Part shown: piece after piece, positions 36,656-48,700 of the stretch
How positions within the stretch are numbered: position 1 is the stretch's first letter
Layout: each line of letters opens with the position of its first letter
Assembly: GCA_021234535.1 (NCBI GenBank)
Contig: CM037842.1
Span: forward strand, 25,977,106-26,041,105
Direction of reading: 5' to 3'
From: Stichopus chloronotus
Lineage: Eukaryota; Echinodermata; Holothuroidea; Aspidochirotida; Stichopodidae
Length of the DNA: 64,000 nucleotides
Notes under the pieces: generated by a model
Told to the model about the DNA's origin: nothing
Databases searched by the model: none
What the model saw: the letters and a program-made list of their open reading frames with translations, nothing else
Made by a program: the position numbers and the translations under genes

Positions 36656-39039
36656 ACATCTTGAAATAATATTCACCATACGAACGCAAAGCAAAGGTAA
36701 ACAAGCAAATTCACACACAGCACAAAGGAACTGAAAATGAAAAAGATTTGAAGTCAGACAATAAAAGACAAAGTTGTATCAACTCCTTCCATAATAGTCA
36801 TGACAGTCAAGGTAAATGAGAGTTTGAGACAGCAGCTGTCACAAACACTTGAACTTCCCATTGTAACTTCCGAGTCAGCAAAAGAGTATCTTTTGAATGT
36901 CTGGCCTACTCCAACCACACAAAGCCATAGAGTTAACTTTACAACACTTGAGTTACAAGGAAAAAAAAAAGCTGGAGATGGCTGGAAATGTTGGAGTGGC
37001 AAAATGAAATACATGAAACCACTTCTGACATGTATAGTCGCACGCCAAACAAACATGACAAAAATGTGACCGCTGGAAGAAGTTACACAACTGCAACAAA
37101 AGAAGCCGCTTTTGTTCTTTTACAATCCCCATTTTTTAAAACTTTCCTGATGCTCAAAACATCTGCAGATACACATACTGCTTTGCAAACGCTTGCAACT
37201 CACAAAAATTGGACAAATGCCATGATTCAAAGTTAACAAACAGATCGCATTGTAAAACAACTCTGGCACACAATCCAGGTTTGAATTTAAAGAACATGAA
37301 TATTCAAACAATGAAACAAAGGATGACAGTTTTCTTTGTGTTTCCATTCAGTGTTTCTCTGCTGAATTTGTCCCTCCCTGCCCCATCTCCTACCTTCCCC
37401 CACTTCTGAAGACTCAAATAGGGGCACACATACATCTAACACATGAATGATGGTGTTACCAAGGCAACAGCTGCCTGAAGAAAGGAGCTTTCCAGTGAAC
37501 ACTCCAGTGAACACATAAGGTAAGATATGTCAAGTTTACCACTGGCTTAAGTGACATTCCATGTAACAATTGACGAAAATTTTGTAATGACACCTGCTGA
37601 ACGATTAAAAAATATTTCAAAAATTTAAGTTGAAAAGGCTGGAAATGTAATACTAAGGTCAGCAAATATAAATTTATAATACTCAATAATAGAAAACAAC
37701 CCCAAAGGCTATACTTTTTATGATGTGATTAGCTGAGGTACTGTAATATAAAAAAAGAAAGAAAATACTGAATTATTGGTGATAGTAATTGGTAAAGCTA
37801 CTTTGCATGAAAAAGCATTGTAATACTGAATTAAAAATATATTTCCAACAAAATGATGGTTAAATCTCAAGAAATTCATAGCTTGTGAAAACAAAATCCT
37901 ACTCTTCACCCTTTTTTACCAAATCATTTATCAATGAACAATTTTTTTGAGGACAAATTGGTTGCCCCCTCCTTAAATCACCAACATTCTCCAGGTATGA
38001 TATATAACCAGGGAAGCACTAACACAACTATACAGTACAAAGCTATTCAGAAACAAAACATATTCACAAAGTGCTGAACTTTTACTTAATTTTCAGTTTT
38101 TATGTTCAATTAACTACACTTGATTAAGAGCATTAAGTGCTCTCACTTTCATGTGGTAGATGTGAAAGGGAGCCAACCCAACTTTCAACTTCTGCTGCAT
38201 TGGCTCCAGCATGAATGCCTACTTCTTTGGATAACTAGTAGTGTAATTATGTGGCTGTCGATCTGATAGTGAATTTTTCATTGTCCTGGCCAACTTAATC
38301 ATGTCACGATCAGATTAAAAAAGCTGCAACGGTATGTGTGACACGACCACCGATTGTTATGTGCCGTTCATGTGATTTGGAAATTCGTTGACATATTTCA
38401 TTCTGTTAATTCTTTCAGACATTCAAAACAAAACAAACATTTAAATCAACCACTAGCTGCTTTAGCTGTTCAACCGACAGGCTGGTTACAAAATCTGATT
38501 GTCCGGCAGATACCTCTGGCAATTCGGATGCCAGGGATGACATTAAAACTTCTTTTGCTCATTGTGGCAAGCCACATTTGAGACTAGTACACTCAAACTT
38601 TTAAATAGAATTTTGCAATGTTTCAAAATAGCAAGCTTGAATGACCTACACCTTTCCTCCCACCAAAGACTCTCGCATCTCATTCTCTATCTTCTCTTTG
38701 ACCCCCCCCCCCGATCCCACACCTTTGTTTCCTTCAAATGTCAAGGCACAAATCAGTATTGCTATCATCAGTATGTACAGTACAATAAGCAACAATGTGA
38801 AATAGAAAAAAAGAAAAGTGAAAAATAAAAATTTAAAACTAAATGTTCTTTACCTAAAAAAAGGGTCTTTAAGGCACCAAATCCTTACTTTGAAAGAAAT
38901 TGTTTAATACAGAAGGTAAAAGGTAACGCTCACCAATTTAACGCAAAAAATTCTCCTCACTACTCAAAGTACAAACTGAAGTACAAACTCTAGACCAAAT
39001 CTTCACCATCTCTTGAGAGAGAAAATGCAAGACTTGGAA

Positions 39040-39360
39040 AACGCATCACATGCATCACGTTCACAACGTTATCATCCACCAAGTTTACAACATAATCACA
39101 TGCATTAAATTTATACCATAATCAGAGGCATGTCTACAACATAATCACATGCGATAAAATTTACGACATAAGATAACAAGCACCAAGTTTACCAACGTAA
39201 TCAAATGCGATCATGTTTGCGACATAATTACACGCAATTAAGTTTACAACATAATCACATGTACCAAGTTTACACATACATTACATTTACAACATAACCA
39301 CAGTTTACGACGTAATCACATGCATCAAGTTACCAACATAATAACATGCAACCTAACCAC
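39040..39360. repeat. ~30-bp degenerate tandem array
   Basis: AAGTTTACAACATAATCACA followed by TGCATC recurs about ten times with substitutions and small indels. Confidence 0.75.
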
Positions 39361-40654
39361 AATGTCGCACATATGAACAGGCTGCAGGTAGCAGCATTTT
39401 ATAAATTGTACAGTACATTTCACAAAATCATGAAAGGCTCAAAAATGCTGAAAATGCATTGAATTCATCCAAACTTAAATTAGTTTCAATGTCAAACATC
39501 CTTCTAAAGAACTTGATTATGTGCTGGTACGACTGCCAAGTGGATAACGGCGATAGCATTTGAAGCAAGGAAGCTCAGAGTCCAAGAGGTTCCCAGTTTG
39601 GTCCATGGCCACAGTGAGATGGGTCTTTTTTGCCCACAAGCAATCTATCATTTTCCCATCTGAACTGACTTTGTGAAGAGCAGCCAGGTTTGATGTAAAT
39701 TTGTTGAGTTGGTGACTAGTCACCCCAAATGATGCCGCCACCCGAAATGAAGCCACAAGGCTTCTTCAACTCTGAGCATTCACTTAGCATCATAAACTGT
39801 CTGAATGATTGAATTATGTACAAAAGACAGCGAGATATCACTTGACTGAAATCCACATGAAAAAGAAAAGGCACAGATCAGATATTAAATCACATTTACA
39901 AAATGGAGAAATAAAAACAAGAAATGATTAGGAACATGGAATGATTATAAGATTATGATAGAAAGTCATCAAATGAAAGAGCTCTTTGGGCTTATTGATG
40001 TTTTTACATTCTTTCCTTCCAGACACTAAAGGTACAGTAGTTTAAAGGGCTGGCGAAGTTCGAGGTAGAGAGCCTTGCATTGTCCGAATGACCCTGCTGT
40101 GTTATTCTGAAAAAAGGTTTGGGTCATGAATCACACATTTTTACCAAAAACATTCACAAGATGCAGCAATCGTTTCACAGGAAATATACCATAAGTTGAC
40201 AAGAAATGTTTTGAATAAATGGCAAAATGTTAGCAAACGTTAAATGTTTCATTTTTCTTATAATCCTTCCATTAAATATATTGCAGTTTCTTCAATTGCA
40301 GCGAGAAAAGTATAAATCACAAATATGAATCATCGTTGGACTAGAAATTTATGCTCTTTTAATTGAATAGACAAGTCACGCGTAAAAACAGTGTTTCCGT
40401 ATGATTTAACATGAATTCCATTACTGAAAAGTTCTACGTACTGTCATTTTCCTAAATGAGAAAATAAAATAGAAAATAATTGGTAGGATTTTGTGACATA
40501 TTTCCATAATTTTGCAAGGTGGAATCTATCAAATCTCATTTTATCAAAATCACTTAATGCTAATAAGCTATCAACAACAAAAAAACCCTATTATGCAAAT
40601 ATTTAAAGTTCAGGAATTAAAATATACCATGGCATGGATTTACAAAGATGATGA

Positions 40655-40945
40655 ACCAGAAAGCCAAAAGGCTTTGTGATTCCTTGCTACATGGTTATAT
40701 TACAACAAACATGAATTATTCACATGACTAGTATAAGATCAACTGCAGTTATTTTTCTTGATACACCACAAGCCTTTAACCCAAAATGAGCTTTATTTTG
40801 GTGACCTAAAATGACCGCGACATTTGACTTCCACCAAAAGCAATAGGGATCACCTACCCAGGCCATACAAACCACACATCAAGTACAGTATGAGTATGAC
40901 ATCAGTCAACATTATCTCTGAGCTCCAAGAAACACACAGTGATCA
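40655..40945 (+). repeat. Dispersed repeat with DR1-like sites, copy B
   Basis: Opens AAGGCTTTGTGATTCCTTGC like copy A. It then has CACCAAAAGCAATAGGGATC and AAGTACAGTATGAGTATGA. The right end is diverged. Confidence 0.6.
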
Positions 40946-41032
40946 ATGCTGCTTCTAGTCTTTCCTCTTGTTAGTTGAATCAAATAACTCAATCTTACCT
41001 CATCTGAACTCAGCTTGTCTGCCATATTTACC

Positions 41033-41400
41033 TCAAAATTCTTCATAAAGAACCAGAATGTTCTTGGGTCTCCATCGTATGGTGCAGTTTCTGCCTAAGG
41101 TAATTCCAACGCTAATTTGAAACTCAATTTCCTCCTTTAACTTTTTCAATGCTTCCTCCCTCTCCTCAGTATAATGCTTTTGGCATTCCAACATCCAGCT
41201 TTCTGCTTGCTGAAATGCTTCATCAGACAACAGCCCAGCCAGATCAGCATGAACCTCTTCCATTGCCTCAAATTGGTGCTCTACCTTTTGCAAACTTTCC
41301 TTTATCGACTCTGCGATAATTTCTTCCTTGTTACAAGTAGCTTTTAACACACTCAAAGTCCTCGTAAGTTGACCCTAAGTTATAATTCCTCCTAAATATT
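41033..41400 (-). pseudogene. Possible retroelement gag-like fragment
   Basis: The frame reads GQLTRTLSVLKATC, then an acidic helical segment (HQFEAMEEVHADLAGLL) and WMLECQKHYTEE. The composition and GQLTRTL opening recall the N-terminal helical gag region of BEL/Pao or Gypsy elements. There is no protease or polymerase nearby. It could instead be an unrelated coiled-coil exon. Confidence 0.35.
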
Positions 41401-41929
41401 TTTGCTTCCTCCATCCTTTCCAACATTGTGAAATATGATTGAAAGCACTCCAATTTGATTGTTAAGAAACCTTGTTCTGCTACCAGCTGTTCCTCTGGAT
41501 ATTGATATTATCCAAATAAATGACAGAACGGATGTTTTTTTTATTTTCTTCATTTTTTCTCTAAACCCATTAACATTCCAATGCATGAATTAATGCCACC
41601 TTGTCTATCTGACCCCATGACCCCCCATACCAAGACTATCTCTCTGGACAACTTATCGGAGGCCCCTCACACTAGAACTTACTAAGTTACAAATGCAGTA
41701 ATGTAGCCTTAAATCTGGAGCAATCCCATTGAGTTAACTGTGTGCGACGGAACCAACAGTAATTTTGCACAATGTAGCCCCATATGCATTTGTACGGTAG
41801 TTTATAATAACCACAATAATGGTGTTTAGGCTATTATTATTGTTTTATAGTGAAAAATTATCCCTTCCTCTCTACTGATAAGCATTAAATTTCACAGGGT
41901 CGTGAACCTGTTAATAACAGACAACCTTA

Positions 41930-42203
41930 TCAAGTTTAAAACAAATCTGACCCACGGATAAGGAACTATGGCAGTTTTAACATTTTTCATGTTTTACCCC
42001 ATAACCTCATTAATATGCAAGATTTGGACACCAAAAACAATTGGGATCATCTACTCAATATGAGCAACCTACATGCCAAAAATGAAATTACTCACAGTTA
42101 CCCTTCTTGAGATAGTGTTTACGAGCAACCGTCACACACACATACACACACACACGACATCAGGACTGCATAGATTCCCCTGCCTACAGCAAGGAATCAA
42201 AAA
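41930..42203 (+). repeat. Dispersed repeat with DR1-like sites, copy C
   Basis: Shares GGGATCATCTACTCAATATG, CCCTTCTTGAGATAG, a CA-rich run, and the right end AGCAAGGAATCAAAAA with copy A. The left part is diverged. Confidence 0.6.
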
Positions 42204-42479
42204 TGACAAAATAAACTTTTCTGCAGCATTATATAAAGATTGCTTACACTTTTCAGTTTTATGACAATGGTTGGATGCAACATTCAGTACAGTTAGCACA
42301 TTTATGGTCTGAATCCACCAAAACATTCAAACTTCTTAACTCTGAAATGTACTCCAATAAACTAAATACGATTTTCAAACAAGATAACAGACTTCTCGTA
42401 ATTAATGTAATACATTGATGCAGAGCATATGACACATGTTCATGCTTGCATTGAGATATTGTGTTTTAATACAATGATT

Positions 42480-42805
42480 TAACAGTTTGACCACAAATGA
42501 CTTTTGACAAAATAAAAAACAATAGGGGTCTCATACTCTGTGTTACATCAACAAACCTGACATGAGCTCAGTCCAAGCGTGCATTCTTCAGATATTGCTT
42601 TTACAAGGGTTTTACAATTTGACCTCTGTCGACTTAAGATGACCTTTAACCTCCATAAAAAGGAATAGGACTCTTGAAATCAATATGGTTCACACACATA
42701 CCAAATATGAGATCAATCTAAACTTTCGCTTGTCGAGATACCATTTTAACACGCAAGGCATCACAAACACACATACATGCTGTCATGATTACATAGGTTG
42801 AGGGT
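42480..42805 (+). repeat. Dispersed repeat with DR1-like sites, copy D
   Basis: Contains AACAATAGGGGTCTCATACT, TGACCTTTAACCT (42640-42652, DR1-like), CAAATATGAGATCAATCTAA and AGGCATCACAAACACACATAC. It ends about 100 bp from the stop codon of the pogo-PHD gene. Confidence 0.6.
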
Positions 42806-42908
42806 TTCATAGAAATGAATAAATGCTTTTATCTAATCCAAGGTGATGCACCACACCTAGTAACATGGACAACAGCAAAAATAATGACATGATTAGCTAC
42901 AGCCGAAG

Positions 42909-45788
42909 CTACATGCAATGGTGGCAAAACCACTCAACCGAATGAATCTCTCTCTCGCTCATGTCATGGATGTCAGCGATGTCAGTGCATCCTTTGTGGA
43001 ACCAACGGGGACACCATTCACAACCCACCCAGTCCTCGTCATCGTCATGGTAACTGCCCTCACAGATGTCACAAACGTTCTCGTCAATCAGCGTCCAATC
43101 GTCATCCTTCTCATCCCTTTTGGTCTGTCCGGTTGGATCATCCTCATAGTAGCTCTTCCTCTTTGCACTTTTCTTCATGAATTTCAATTTGATCTTCTTT
43201 TCGTTGCCGGGAGCGATGCTCATTTCTGCGGAGAACTCTGCTTGTCTGCTGCTCTCACCTTTTCCATCTTCTCTTCTTGTCACTGCTTCATCTGTACCTC
43301 CTGGTGCATCAGCCGCTTCTCCTGTTTCTACGACAGAAGCAGGTTGAAGCTGGACGTTGACATCTCGTGTGGTATCGTCACCTGTCAGTGATGGCTGTTC
43401 CAGAGCTGTGACACCTCTTTGAAGGCTTCCACTTTGCCCATTTTCTACTTCTCTTGTCACAACTTCACCACCAACTGCCCCTCTGGTCTCATTTGCTATT
43501 GCTAGAGCTTCTTTCATGGATGTCATCAGTTCAGTCTCTTCCACATCAGGCAACCCTCCCCCTGTTTCCAGGGTTGATATTATCTCCATTTGCTCCAAGC
43601 TAGGTAACTCCAGGCTTTCAGGAGTCTCTGTAGCATCTGGTGGTTTGGGGAATTTCAAACTCTCGTCCAACCCCAACTTCACGACAGTGTTTGCAGTCAG
43701 TAGACTACCATCTGGAGGGCTATTAGCTACAGTTTCTCCTTCTGGTAATGCACCAACATCAGTCTCCATGGTAACAGCTCCCATGGCATTACCTTCCATG
43801 GCACCTGTTTGAGCAACATCTGTTGGCATGGCATTCCTTTCCATGAGATCTGGTTCTGTATTGGTCCTTCCACTTTCCATACCAGTAGCTGTTGGTACTT
43901 CAGTTTCCTTTTCATGTAAATCTTCAATCAATTTTCTAGAGACTGATCGTTTAACTTTGCTCTTCTTTTTGGCTTCTTCCAACCTCTTTGCTCTTTCTCT
44001 CTGTAGTCTCACCTTCTCCTCTTTCTTAGCCTCTCTGGCCACCCTCTTGTCTCTCCTCGTCTTCTCCAGCAGTGCTTTGGCGGACAGTTTGTCCTCCAAA
44101 TACTGACGGTACTTCTTCCCTGAGATGGCTTTTGGCAATTGCTTCGTGGTTTTGGCAGGTCTTCGTGATTCTGGAGCTTTTGGGTAGCGTAAATGTTTGT
44201 CAAGCGAGGGGCTCACATAGTTAGATGTGAGTACCGGCCGTCTGGTTGGAGAATATGGAACTACAGGAGCTGCTCTTCGAACTGTTTCCAGACGGTTGCC
44301 ATTCCCTTGGAGCTTCAGTTTTTTCCATGTGTTGTACAACTCGTCGGTTTCGACATCGAAACCCTCTCGAAACCGCCTCTCGTACACCCATATTTTCTCC
44401 GGTGTGAAGGTACTCTCAAGAGCCTTGAGAGCCATGGTGGCCGCACGGTCTCCATCCCGTTGGAAAGGTGGGTGTCGCACCATCCTCTCTGGCTGCTTGT
44501 CAGGTGAACCTGGCTCAGGAGAAGAAACATCATTAATTGGTGAGAGGATAGGCATCTCATCGTCAGTCATTCTGGTGATCTCCTGGGAGCGAAATATTTC
44601 TGACGGTGCAACTTTAGCTTTGTCAAATTCTTTGGTGAAAGGGTAGAGACCGGCGGCACGGAAACCATTGGCCGCTATCTTGGGGCTTGCGCTGTCCTTC
44701 CAGGCACGATAGAATATCAGGGCAAAGTTCTGCTTTGTGACGTTTTGTCCGGGATTATCGATTTGCCACTGCTGGACTTCCTTCTTCCAGTAAGTCTTGA
44801 CGCTCTTGAAGAGGCTGAGGTCACAGGGTTGGAGGATATGGGATGCATGGGCCGGGAAACAGAACAAGATCACTTTGTTCTCAGAGCAGAAGTTAGCTGT
44901 CTCCAGATTGATGTGGCTCCTGTGTCCGTCCAGGAAGAGGACCACTGGAAAAGTGATGTTGGCTTGCTTGACAACTGGAACAAAGTGGTTAGCAATCCAC
45001 TCGAAAAAGACCTCTTGATCAATCCAGCCTGACTCGCTCCTTCCAAGAAACCAGTTATCCGGGGCACCCCTCAGAGGGTTATACTTGAACCGCTGACCTG
45101 GGAATATCAACATGGGTGGAATGTAAAAGCCTGCAGCACTCATGCAGGCCAGTACTGTAATCTGACTTTTGTCCGAATTTGTCAGCTGGTAGACCGTCTT
45201 GCATCCTGTTGGTGCCAGGACTTTCATTGTTTTTCCATTCAACGGGAACCCACTTTCGTCGCAATTGAACATTCGCGTCGGGTCGTCCAGTATCTCCAGA
45301 CCGCCCTCTTCCTCCCTCAGGTAGTCTTCCAACTCTACATACCAGGAATCTATTTTCTTCACTGTCAGCATCGCACGTTCCTTCCCCAAAGATTCTCCCA
45401 GCCGCTCACTGAGGCCTGGATGGCGCCTCTTGAATCTACGGAACCAGTCATTTCCAGGGATGTTATTTGTGAATGGGTTCTGTCTCCCATCTTCATCCAA
45501 AATTTTCTTCACCATCATTCTTAGCTGTTGCCTCGTTTGACCATACCCGATCCTGGACATGTTCTTCAGCCATTCAGCAAGTCTCTTCTCTTCAGCGGTC
45601 GTGAGTACTGGACTGGGTCCTTGGGTGGTGAAGAGTGGGGTTCTTCCACTGAGTTTGTCTATGAGGGTGGTCCTCGGGATGCCGTAGTCGATTGAGGCCC
45701 TGCGCATGCTGCATTCCTTGTTTCTCACTTTCAGCACCGCCGCCTCCAAACTCTCCCAGCTGTACGTCCTGTACTTGCCTCTCGGCAT
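42909..45788 (-). CDS. Pogo-type DDE transposase with C-terminal PHD finger, 959 aa
   Basis: An intact single-exon reading frame. Residues ~6-50 look like a Psq/CENP-B helix-turn-helix and ~60-130 like a Tc5/CENP-B HTH (NDWFRRFKRRHPGLS). The DDE core follows, with Asp177 (MFNCDESG), Asp287 (LFLDGHRSH) and Asp323 (LQPCDLSLF); 35 residues separate the last two, giving DD35D. A Lys/Arg-rich helical stretch covers ~560-625 and an acidic low-complexity stretch ~630-880. Residues 905-959 are a C4HC3 PHD finger: Cys906, 909, 923, 926, His931, Cys934, 955, 958. A TAG directly before the ATG, in frame, fixes the start. GC is clearly higher than in the flanks. Pogo/Tigger transposases cut and paste DNA at TA sites. 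I could not define terminal inverted repeats, so active transposon versus domesticated gene is undecided. Confidence 0.9.
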   Translation of the reverse strand: MPRGKYRTYSWESLEAAVLKVRNKECSMRRASIDYGIPRTTLIDKLSGRTPLFTTQGPSPVLTTAEEKRLAEWLKNMSRIGYGQTRQQLRMMVKKILDEDGRQNPFTNNIPGNDWFRRFKRRHPGLSERLGESLGKERAMLTVKKIDSWYVELEDYLREEEGGLEILDDPTRMFNCDESGFPLNGKTMKVLAPTGCKTVYQLTNSDKSQITVLACMSAAGFYIPPMLIFPGQRFKYNPLRGAPDNWFLGRSESGWIDQEVFFEWIANHFVPVVKQANITFPVVLFLDGHRSHINLETANFCSENKVILFCFPAHASHILQPCDLSLFKSVKTYWKKEVQQWQIDNPGQNVTKQNFALIFYRAWKDSASPKIAANGFRAAGLYPFTKEFDKAKVAPSEIFRSQEITRMTDDEMPILSPINDVSSPEPGSPDKQPERMVRHPPFQRDGDRAATMALKALESTFTPEKIWVYERRFREGFDVETDELYNTWKKLKLQGNGNRLETVRRAAPVVPYSPTRRPVLTSNYVSPSLDKHLRYPKAPESRRPAKTTKQLPKAISGKKYRQYLEDKLSAKALLEKTRRDKRVAREAKKEEKVRLQRERAKRLEEAKKKSKVKRSVSRKLIEDLHEKETEVPTATGMESGRTNTEPDLMERNAMPTDVAQTGAMEGNAMGAVTMETDVGALPEGETVANSPPDGSLLTANTVVKLGLDESLKFPKPPDATETPESLELPSLEQMEIISTLETGGGLPDVEETELMTSMKEALAIANETRGAVGGEVVTREVENGQSGSLQRGVTALEQPSLTGDDTTRDVNVQLQPASVVETGEAADAPGGTDEAVTRREDGKGESSRQAEFSAEMSIAPGNEKKIKLKFMKKSAKRKSYYEDDPTGQTKRDEKDDDWTLIDENVCDICEGSYHDDDEDWVGCEWCPRWFHKGCTDIADIHDMSEREIHSVEWFCHHCM

Positions 45789-48700
45789 CTATGGAGTATA
45801 AGGAAGAAAGATATTTATGTAATTGAAGATGAAAAAGACGATTAAAGAGCAATGGGTGAATAAGATTGGATGAAAGTAAGCAAGTTTTCTTTTTATTAAT
45901 GAAAGCCATATCCCTATAGCAGTTTATGTTTCAATAATTTACAGTATGTTAAATATTTTTTTCCTAGTGGGTACATTGCAATGTGTGAGCTCTGTGATGT
46001 CTTTTAGGGCACACTAATTGACCACGCTATTTCGTCATGTTAAAGGCCTCAAAAGAAACTTTAATACTGGACAGTAACGAATACTTCAAGAGTTGTGACC
46101 TATACTTTTACGATATTTCCGACTCAATCTCCATTAAATCTTAATTGATTTTCCACTGGTGTCGAGTTTCAAGGTTAAATACGCGCTTCAAATTTCTTGA
46201 ATAAGACAAAGTTTTTTCAGCACTAACATTTTGCAACCTTGAAGGAACTGGAATTCTTTCCTGAGTGAGTGACAACAGAACTTTTTCTTCAGACAGAAAT
46301 ATCTCCAATTGTGAACAAGATATTGGAGTGGGGTTTGAAACTGAGTGAAAAAAAAAAAATCTCTTACAATAGAGATCCAATTAAGGTTTCACTGAAATAT
46401 TCTCCTACTGTAAGTACTGGGCAAGTAATGGTGTAGGACATTACGAAGAGATATTACGTTCCTCATTCAAAGTTGACTGCTGGTCACTTCCACAAGATCT
46501 TCTGTAAGTTCTTGTCACCGTAACATATTTGTAACAGTTTTCAACTTCTTGTTTCCGTAGAGTATGTACTCCATGTTGTAGAATATCATAAGAATACGAT
46601 AGCTACGTCTTACAGTACATGCCACCATAACTTAAACCAATGATTAAAGAGATATTAGTAATTATATCACACCTACCCCCTTTCATCATTGACCGCCAGA
46701 ATTACTAAAACTTGTTTTCAATTACTCAAAATGTTTTTCTTCTATAATCACATAGTACCTAGCAAACCGGGATATGACAGGAAAAATAATGTTGTCTGCT
46801 GGTTCGCAAAGTCTTTCAATGTAATTTGAACACAACAGAAAGTCAGTTATTTTTCATGCAAAAATGAAAGGATCTGACGGCTGGCTTTCATATCTTTTTT
46901 CATTACCATATTACAAATGACAACAACTCAATAACGAGAGAATGATGTGTACTTTCATCCCATCATTCTGGACTGTTACCATGGGAGCATGGATCCGAAA
47001 ATCTGTGTTAGCGACATATATATGCACTTCATCCGCTCACTTTACTAGCTGCGTTAGTTTTGTACAAGAATGTATTTCTGACAACCAAATACAGGAAGCA
47101 ACTTGTCCAAAGGGCAACATGGAATTTTTGTCACAATGAGGCCTGTAGGAAGATGTGTTAACAATATATTTCACATGTACCGTCATCCTACTGAATCATG
47201 CAATGATTCCATTATTTGGTGCATGAATGTAGAAATACATGTTAGCAAAACATGCACTCATTCTATTGATTGCAATGTCTTGATGAGGATGAATGTACAA
47301 ATGTGTGTTAGCAAGATCTGCATTTTCACCCTATCAATTGCACTATTTTATGCACAAATACGTAAGGGAAAATTCTGCATGCGCTCTCATTCTATTGGTC
47401 ACAATGTCTTTAACATGCATGGGTGTACGATTGTGCAGTATGTAAGTAAGCAAGCAAGATATACTGTATGAACTTTCAGCCTGTCTGTGGGTATGCAGAG
47501 CACAGTACTGTAGGCCTCTCGGTTTTTTCCCATGATGCATCACAACGTATATAATGTGCATACAGTCAGTACATGCATGGCATCCAATGAATAAAGTTAC
47601 TACTGCACAACATACTTAAATGACGTTGTGACCTTTTCACCACCATCATCACAAATTTTCATCTGAATAATTAACAGCTACTTTTTAAGACTTCCTTTCG
47701 CATGTGTTTGATACAGTTCGCTTGTTGACAGCATCTTCAATGTCAACATTGTCTTAAAGTTTTTATGGTTCAAACCTGTAGTCACTATCTGACAGAGTTG
47801 TTGATTTATTGTTAGCTTATTTTGAATTTATGAACAGAAACGAAATTGCCTTCTGATGTACAATTAGTTTACAGTTCTAATGAAGACACAATGGATTGGA
47901 AACCAAAATGGATTTTAGCAGAGTTGTCTTATTTACCTTCTATTACAGACAGCAAATTGCACAGAGCAAAAACTCGTAAAGTTGGACACGTACAGTACAC
48001 GGTAAAGACTAGCAACTCTGACAAGTGGGTGCTTTATGCAGAGTTAATGATCTCTTAGAACTAGTCATGGTAGCACTGTATGAAATATCATTAGTGCTTT
48101 CAAAGCATAGCCTAGGTGCGGCGTGATACGAACAAAACTTCACACGCTGCGATGCAAAACTGCTCATTTAAAACGCTTGTGAAGCAACTCTTAATTTCAA
48201 ATGGATAGGCTGTTAAATCCTGTTTCAATTTTTTTTTTTTTTTTTGTAGGTACGGTAGAGTGAGCTCTTTAGAGTCTCTGTTCGTGATTACAAGGCTGCA
48301 TAAACTAATGTATCATAGAAAGGATTCAAATCACTTTGAAAATGGAAATGGATTTGACCTCAATATCCGACCTGATGGCTTCTGGACATTCATGCATTGC
48401 AACAGACACTTGGAATGCTCGCAAGTTAACCAATGAATGAAGAGAGCTTTGTTTCGTGACAGTTTTACATGTTACTACATGTGATAATGGTATGAAGGCA
48501 CCTAGACAAAAAAAAATACGAAGGCAGCTAGAAAAACAATATAACAAAAGCATAATACATTGTATGATATAACAGAAGACACATATACAGTAAAACATAA
48601 CTGAAAGCAGCTGCAGGTATTTCGTGACACTCTTTACTCAACTTTCAAAGAGGATTGAGGAAAAATTAGATTTTCATAAAACCTGTGTTCCTCCTTAAGG

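Larger units (their letters stand above)
34433..41032. other. Flank upstream of ANKS3, mostly featureless
   Basis: The ANKS3 promoter and any 5' UTR exon should lie here, but no TATA box, CpG-rich block or clear exon stands out. It holds the possible transmembrane exon at 36449, the array at 39040 and repeat copy B. Confidence 0.5.

Noticed and set aside
39040..39360. Regularly spaced short repeats that could suggest a CRISPR-like array
   Set aside because: Units are degenerate with no distinct unique spacers, and the context is an animal genome; it is a minisatellite.
39517..39756. 79-codon minus-strand frame with LDSELPCFKCYRRYPLGSR
   Set aside because: Composition is protein-like but I recognise no family and see no clear splice sites, so I did not list it as a gene.
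42918..44646. Plus-strand frames of 92-157 codons opposite the pogo-PHD gene
   Set aside because: Shadow frames of a long GC-richer coding sequence on the other strand.
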